NCBI RefSeq assembly: GCF_000613865.1
Contig: NZ_BAJU01000001.1
Coordinates: 1 to 64,000, forward strand
Source of the DNA: Acetobacter okinawensis JCM 25146
Lineage (GTDB): Bacteria; Pseudomonadota; Alphaproteobacteria; Acetobacterales; Acetobacteraceae
Direction of reading: 5' to 3'
DNA length: 64,000 nt
Below are positions 59,865-64,000 of this stretch, in pieces. Below the pieces are notes generated by a model. That model saw nothing but the letters and a program-made list of their open reading frames with translations. It had not been told where the DNA came from and ran no database searches. Position 1 is the first letter of the stretch. Each line of letters starts with the position of its first letter. A program made the translations under genes and the position numbers.

Positions 59865-62800
59865 GAGTGGGTTCCTTGTCCTTCTGACCGACCATGGAGG
59901 CCGCTTTAGCCAGATCAACAGAAAGAACGCGGCTTACCCCGCGCTCCTGCATGGTTACACCAAAAAGCTGGTCCATATGGGCCATAGTGAGCTGGTGATG
60001 TGTCACAACCAGAAAACGCGTACCGGCTTCTGCCACCATGTCGGCAAGCAGGGCGCTAAAGCGGCCTACATTGGCGTCATCCAGTGGGGCATCCACTTCG
60101 TCCAGTACGCATATCGGAGCAGGGTTACAGCGGAAAACGGCAAAAATCAAGGAAAGGGCCGTTAAAGCTTGTTCACCTCCGGAGAGGAGGGAGAGTGTCG
60201 CCAGTTTTTTACCTGGCGGCTGGGCATAGATTTCCAGCCCCGCTTCCAGCGGGTCATCACTGCCGACAAGGCCCAGATGTGCACGCCCCCCACCAAACAT
60301 GCGGGTGAAAAGGGACTGAAAATGCTGGTCAACCTGTGTGAACACGGCCATCAGCCGCTCCCGGCCTTCCTTGTTGAGAGCGCCAATGGAGCCACGCAGC
60401 CGGTTTATGGCCTCCTCCAGATCGGTCATTTCAGCCCCAAGGGTCTGGGCCTGGGTGGAGGCTTCCTCCGCCTCCAGTTCGGCGCGCAGGTTGACGGGCC
60501 CCATGTCATCACGCTCACGGCTCAGGCGGGCGATCTTGCGGCGTAGGGAGGTCTCGGCCCCTTCCGTCAGGTCCGTAGTGGGTTGTCTGGGCGGGGCGGG
60601 GGAATCTACCAGAAGCTGGTCCAGAATGGCCTGCGCCTGCTCGCTTTTGCCTTCGGCCTTGAGCAGGTTTTCACGCGCAGTGGCCAGTTCTCCCTCGGTC
60701 TTGCGGCGTTGTTCATGCGCATTGTTCAGGGCCGCTTCGGCCTCGGCACGCAGGCGGTCGGTCTGGGTAAAGTGTTCTTCAGCCTCTTCCAACGCTGCCA
60801 GTGTGCTGGTCTTTTGCTGCTGGGCTGCGGTAGGGAGTGCGGAAACCCGGCTATGGTTGGCGCGTGCGCTCTCCAGTCGCTGGAGAGCGTTGGTGTTGTC
60901 CGCTTGGGCGACGGATTCACGCGTGTTCCATTCAGCCTGCGCGGTTTCCAGTGTGCTGAGCCGTTCTACCAACGTGCCAGATTCTGCCTGAAGAGCTGCC
61001 CGTAGTTCACGCGCCTTATCCAGCTCCGCCAGCAGGTCAGCCCGCTGAGTGTGCAGGTTTTCCAACCGGGCTTGTGCATCTGCGGGAATGGCAGCCAGTG
61101 CAGTCTCCAGAGCCGCGTTGGCGGCATGGAGGTGCTGTTCGGCATCCGTATGGTCTGCGTGCAGTTCCGCCTGCCGCGGGGTCAGCCCCGCCAGACGGCC
61201 TTGCAGGGTCAGAGCCTGCTCCTGCAAGGCCCGGTAAGCCTGTGCGGTAAGGTTTACCTGCTCATCTGCGGCCGTCGTGACCCGGGTTGCTTCCTGCAGG
61301 GCCGTATTGGCTGCATTCAGCTTGTTTTGGGCCTCGCGCAAGGCGTTTTGTGTCTGCTGTACGGACTGGGCAGAAGCCAACCTGCCCTCAAGTTCGGAGA
61401 CAGAGGTCGCTTCGGTCGCCAGATTATGCCGCAGGCGTTCCAGCTCTGGGGTCAGTGTATCCAGCCGGGTTGTGGCGGAGGCGTGCTGCTGCCGGGTCTG
61501 GGCGAGCTTGTCGCGTGCGGTCTGCGCTGCGGTCTGCGCTTGCTTAAAAGCCGCGTGAGCCTGCTGCTCGGCAGCCTGCGCTGCGGTGTTTCTGTCCCGT
61601 GTGAGAGCAAGCGCTGACTGGATGTCCTGCAGGGATGGCAGGCCCTCATACGTGCTCAGGGCGTTGGCCAGAGTCGCCTGCGATTCGGTCAGGGCAGATT
61701 GCGCGCGCTCATGCTGGGGGAGTATGGCGTCCAGCCGGGCGCGGTAAGAGGCGTGGCGGCGCTCTGCTTCGGTCTCCTGCGCGCGGGCTTTTTGCAGGGC
61801 CTGTTCCTGCGTGTTCCGCGTGTTCCGGAGTTCCGCTAACAGGGATTCGTTGGTCTGCACGGCTGTGGTGCAGGTGCTCACACGCTCCTGTGCTGCGGGC
61901 AGGTCCGCCTGTAGTGCTGCAATGCGTAGCTGTGTTTCACGCAGGACGCGGCGTTGGGCCAGCCTGCGGGCGGCTGTGCTGGTTCTGCCCGCATGGGCGT
62001 AAAAACCATCCCACCGCCACAGATCCCCTGCGATCGAGACAAGGCATTGTCCCTGCACCAGCGCCTGCTGGAGTGCGTGCGCATCTGCGCCTTCAGGCAG
62101 TAGCCCGGTGGACAGTAACACCCGGTCCAGCTCCGGTGGGGCTGTTATGTGGGCTTTAAGTGGTTGTGCACCGCCGGGTAGGGGGGGCAGCGGTGTGGAG
62201 GGGAGTAGTCTCCAGCCCTGTGTGGCGGCGGGGTCTGCGGGGGCATCCAGCCCTTCGGCCAGCGCGGCGGCCAATGCGCTCTCATACGCCTCGGGCACCG
62301 TGATCTGGGCAGAAACCGGGTTTTCCGCCACATCACTGTCCTGTCCCAGTGCCTGATCCAGCCCTTCGGCCTGAGCCTGTAGGCGGGTCAACTCGGTCTG
62401 GAGCGTGCTGTGCGCCTCGCGCGCGCTGTTCTGTCGGGCCTTGTGGTCGCTTAGCGTCTGCTCGGCCTGTTCCAGTGCGGTACCCGTCTGGGCCAGTGCA
62501 TTTTCATGCGCAATGCGGGCCTGCTTGGCCTCCGCTACCACTGTATCGGCAACGGCTTCGGCCCGGACCTTGTCCAACTCGCGCGTCAGGGCCTCAGCTT
62601 CAAGCTGGGCACGCTGTTGTGTTGTGCGGGCTGTACGCAGGGCCTCGGCCACGCTGCGCTGGTGTGCCTCGGCCTCCTGCGCGTTCCGGCTGGATTCAGT
62701 AAACTCCGTACTGGCTGCGCGGCGTTCGGCCTCCGCTTTTTCCTGTGTGTGGCTGGCCTGTTCCAACGCAGCCGTGGCGCGCTCGCTCTCCGCCTCCAAG

Positions 62801-64000
62801 GTTGCCAGCATATCCGGGCTGACGAGTGCGGCAAGTGCCTCCGCATGGCGTTTTTCGGCTACGTTCAGCTCGTCTTGCAAGGACTGCATGCGTTGGCGAG
62901 CCTGCTGTAGGCTTTTTTGCTGTTCGTCCTGTGCGGCCTGTGCGGCTTGTGCATTGTTTTGGGCAATGGGTAGGTCAATTGCGCACTGCCCGTAAAGGCG
63001 CTCGGCCTCCTCCTGCGCAGCCTTTGCTGCCTGCTGGGCAAGGTTTGCCTGCTCGGCGGCGCGCTGCGCCGTGCTCAGTGCCTGTTCGGAGGGAAGTTGT
63101 CCTTCCAGTTCCGCCAGTTCGGCCTGAATGGCGCTGAGTGCCTGAGATACCCGCTCATGCCGGGTGCTGGCGCTGCTAAGCCCTTCTTCTGCCCGCTCTT
63201 TGCCCGCATGGGCTGCGTTTAATTCGGCTGTCAGCCCGGCTAGCGCCTGTTCGGTCTCCACCTGCCGGGCACTCAGGTCGCGTAACTGCTGCTCGGCATC
63301 GGCTGTGCGGCTGGGCAGGGAGTTCTGGGCGGCCAGAACTTCGGCCATGTCTGCCTTCAGGCGCTCCAGCGTGGCCAGCACGTCCTGTAAGCGGGTCTGG
63401 GCGGCCTGGGCATCGCTTTCGTGCTGCTGGAGCAGTTCGGCCGAGGCCTGAGCCTGTGCTGCTGCGCGTTCTTCCTCCCGCACGACTCCTTCGGCCAGAA
63501 CGCGGCACCGTTCGAGTGCTGTGCGGGCCAAATCGGCTTTTTCGCGCAGGGCGGGCAGGGCCTTGGTGGCTTCAAATTCAGCCAGTACGGCGGTTTCTGC
63601 GGTTTCTTCGTGTTCGCTCAGGCTTTTGCGCGCCTGTGCTGCCGTGGTGGCTGCACGCTCTACGGCCAGTCTGGCGCGTGCATGCAGGACCGCGAGCAAT
63701 TCGGTTTCCGCTTCTCTCAGCGCTGCGGAAATTTCGCGGTAGCGTGTGGCCTCGCGCGATTGTTCGGCAAGGCCGTTCAGCCGCTCGGTCAGTTGCACGC
63801 GGCGGTCTTCGGCGCGGGTGAGGTTGCCTTCGGTTGCGCGGAGTTTGATCTCGGCTTCATGCCTACGGGCGTGCAGGCCGGTAATGCCTGCGGCTTCTTC
63901 CAGAATGCTGCGTCGCTCTTCGGGTCTGGCACCCACCAGCATGGCCACCCGGCCCTGACTGACCATGGCGGAGGAGCGCGCACCCGATGCCAGATCGGCA
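59851..64000 (-). CDS. smc: Chromosome segregation protein SMC, N-terminus outside the window
   Basis: SMC forms the condensin core that organises and separates chromosomes. About 1380 residues are visible; the Walker A region lies beyond the right edge. Reading from the edge: ADLASGA, then SQGRVAMLVGARPEERRSIL and EEAAGITGLHARR of the N-terminal head, a first long Ala/Gln/Glu-rich coiled coil, a hinge (about residues 560-700 of the visible part, near VSAQITVPEAYESALAAAL), a second coiled coil and the C-terminal head with signature LLSGGEQALTALSLIFAVFR and Walker B ICVLDEVDAPLDDANV. The frame is continuous through the edge. The long arms are unusually rich in Ala and Gln. Confidence 0.95.
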   Translation of the reverse strand, partial: ADLASGARSSAMVSQGRVAMLVGARPEERRSILEEAAGITGLHARRHEAEIKLRATEGNLTRAEDRRVQLTERLNGLAEQSREATRYREISAALREAETELLAVLHARARLAVERAATTAAQARKSLSEHEETAETAVLAEFEATKALPALREKADLARTALERCRVLAEGVVREEERAAAQAQASAELLQQHESDAQAAQTRLQDVLATLERLKADMAEVLAAQNSLPSRTADAEQQLRDLSARQVETEQALAGLTAELNAAHAGKERAEEGLSSASTRHERVSQALSAIQAELAELEGQLPSEQALSTAQRAAEQANLAQQAAKAAQEEAERLYGQCAIDLPIAQNNAQAAQAAQDEQQKSLQQARQRMQSLQDELNVAEKRHAEALAALVSPDMLATLEAESERATAALEQASHTQEKAEAERRAASTEFTESSRNAQEAEAHQRSVAEALRTARTTQQRAQLEAEALTRELDKVRAEAVADTVVAEAKQARIAHENALAQTGTALEQAEQTLSDHKARQNSAREAHSTLQTELTRLQAQAEGLDQALGQDSDVAENPVSAQITVPEAYESALAAALAEGLDAPADPAATQGWRLLPSTPLPPLPGGAQPLKAHITAPPELDRVLLSTGLLPEGADAHALQQALVQGQCLVSIAGDLWRWDGFYAHAGRTSTAARRLAQRRVLRETQLRIAALQADLPAAQERVSTCTTAVQTNESLLAELRNTRNTQEQALQKARAQETEAERRHASYRARLDAILPQHERAQSALTESQATLANALSTYEGLPSLQDIQSALALTRDRNTAAQAAEQQAHAAFKQAQTAAQTARDKLAQTRQQHASATTRLDTLTPELERLRHNLATEATSVSELEGRLASAQSVQQTQNALREAQNKLNAANTALQEATRVTTAADEQVNLTAQAYRALQEQALTLQGRLAGLTPRQAELHADHTDAEQHLHAANAALETALAAIPADAQARLENLHTQRADLLAELDKARELRAALQAESGTLVERLSTLETAQAEWNTRESVAQADNTNALQRLESARANHSRVSALPTAAQQQKTSTLAALEEAEEHFTQTDRLRAEAEAALNNAHEQRRKTEGELATARENLLKAEGKSEQAQAILDQLLVDSPAPPRQPTTDLTEGAETSLRRKIARLSRERDDMGPVNLRAELEAEEASTQAQTLGAEMTDLEEAINRLRGSIGALNKEGRERLMAVFTQVDQHFQSLFTRMFGGGRAHLGLVGSDDPLEAGLEIYAQPPGKKLATLSLLSGGEQALTALSLIFAVFRCNPAPICVLDEVDAPLDDANVGRFSALLADMVAEAGTRFLVVTHHQLTMAHMDQLFGVTMQERGVSRVLSVDLAKAASMVGQKDKEPTHVIS

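Noticed and set aside
61051-63137. Many plus-strand frames opposite smc
   Set aside because: They are mirror images of the Ala/Gln/Glu-rich coiled coils, which code on the reverse strand as Cys/Leu/Ser/Arg-rich peptides without domains.

Overview
This window reads as a chromosomal segment of an acetic acid bacterium, most likely Acetobacter (Alphaproteobacteria, Acetobacteraceae). The evidence is a citrate synthase of 436 aa (AarA type) close to a succinyl-CoA:acetate CoA-transferase of 505 aa (AarC type), a three-subunit membrane-bound aldehyde dehydrogenase operon (cytochrome c, [2Fe-2S] and molybdopterin subunits), and alphaproteobacterial markers such as a DUF1013/TrcR-like regulator and paired YdcH/DUF465 small proteins. 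I see no rRNA, tRNA, CRISPR array, insertion sequence or prophage; almost everything is housekeeping or core metabolism.

Layout. 1-5 kb: the end of a Pro-Glu repeat membrane protein, a small membrane protein, and two overlapping histidine kinase genes. 5-7.4 kb: hslV-hslU-sufE, overlapping. 7.5-12.3 kb: a small secreted protein and the aldehyde dehydrogenase operon (minus). 12.8-17.1 kb: rpmI-rplT and pheS-pheT. 17.1-20.4 kb: an orphan PstS, facing a three-gene overlapping cluster (lipoprotein, small membrane protein, peptide-binding protein). 20.6-26.4 kb: a cation/proton antiporter with a cyclic-nucleotide-binding tail, HdeD-like protein, rpsD and prfC. 26.5-29.5 kb: a LysR regulator and a FUSC efflux protein with a LysR-type operator between them. 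29.5-38.9 kb: isocitrate dehydrogenase, aminopeptidase P, prmA, uvrD, a tandem radC pair, purK-purE. 39-45 kb: two DUF465 genes, trcR-like, hsp20, rpmE, mscL, a lipoprotein, secF-secD. 45.5-53.4 kb: an oxidoreductase, nrdA-nrdB, a tRNA methyltransferase, polyprenyl synthase, murI, pyrE. 54-59 kb: the acetic-acid-resistance region (citrate synthase, SixA-like, chorismate mutase, metallophosphoesterase, aarC). 59-64 kb: a membrane-anchored protein and smc, which runs off the right edge.

A strong theme is sequence quality. At least thirteen genes, including ones that should be essential or nearly so (rpmI, secD, isocitrate dehydrogenase, prfC, purK), are interrupted by a single missing or extra base. 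Nearly all events fit the loss of one G or C from a short G/C run. The simplest reading is residual indel error in the assembly, so I list these genes as one locus each and describe the intended protein. They should not be taken as real gene loss without read-level support.

Biologically, the most interesting points are the adjacent radC genes, in which one copy has lost the JAMM metal-binding motif and the other keeps it; the SOS1-like antiporter; the overlapping sensor-kinase pair; the LysR-box/FUSC pair; a 27-residue insertion in the PheT B5 region; and a possible 63-aa ORF just upstream of aarC.
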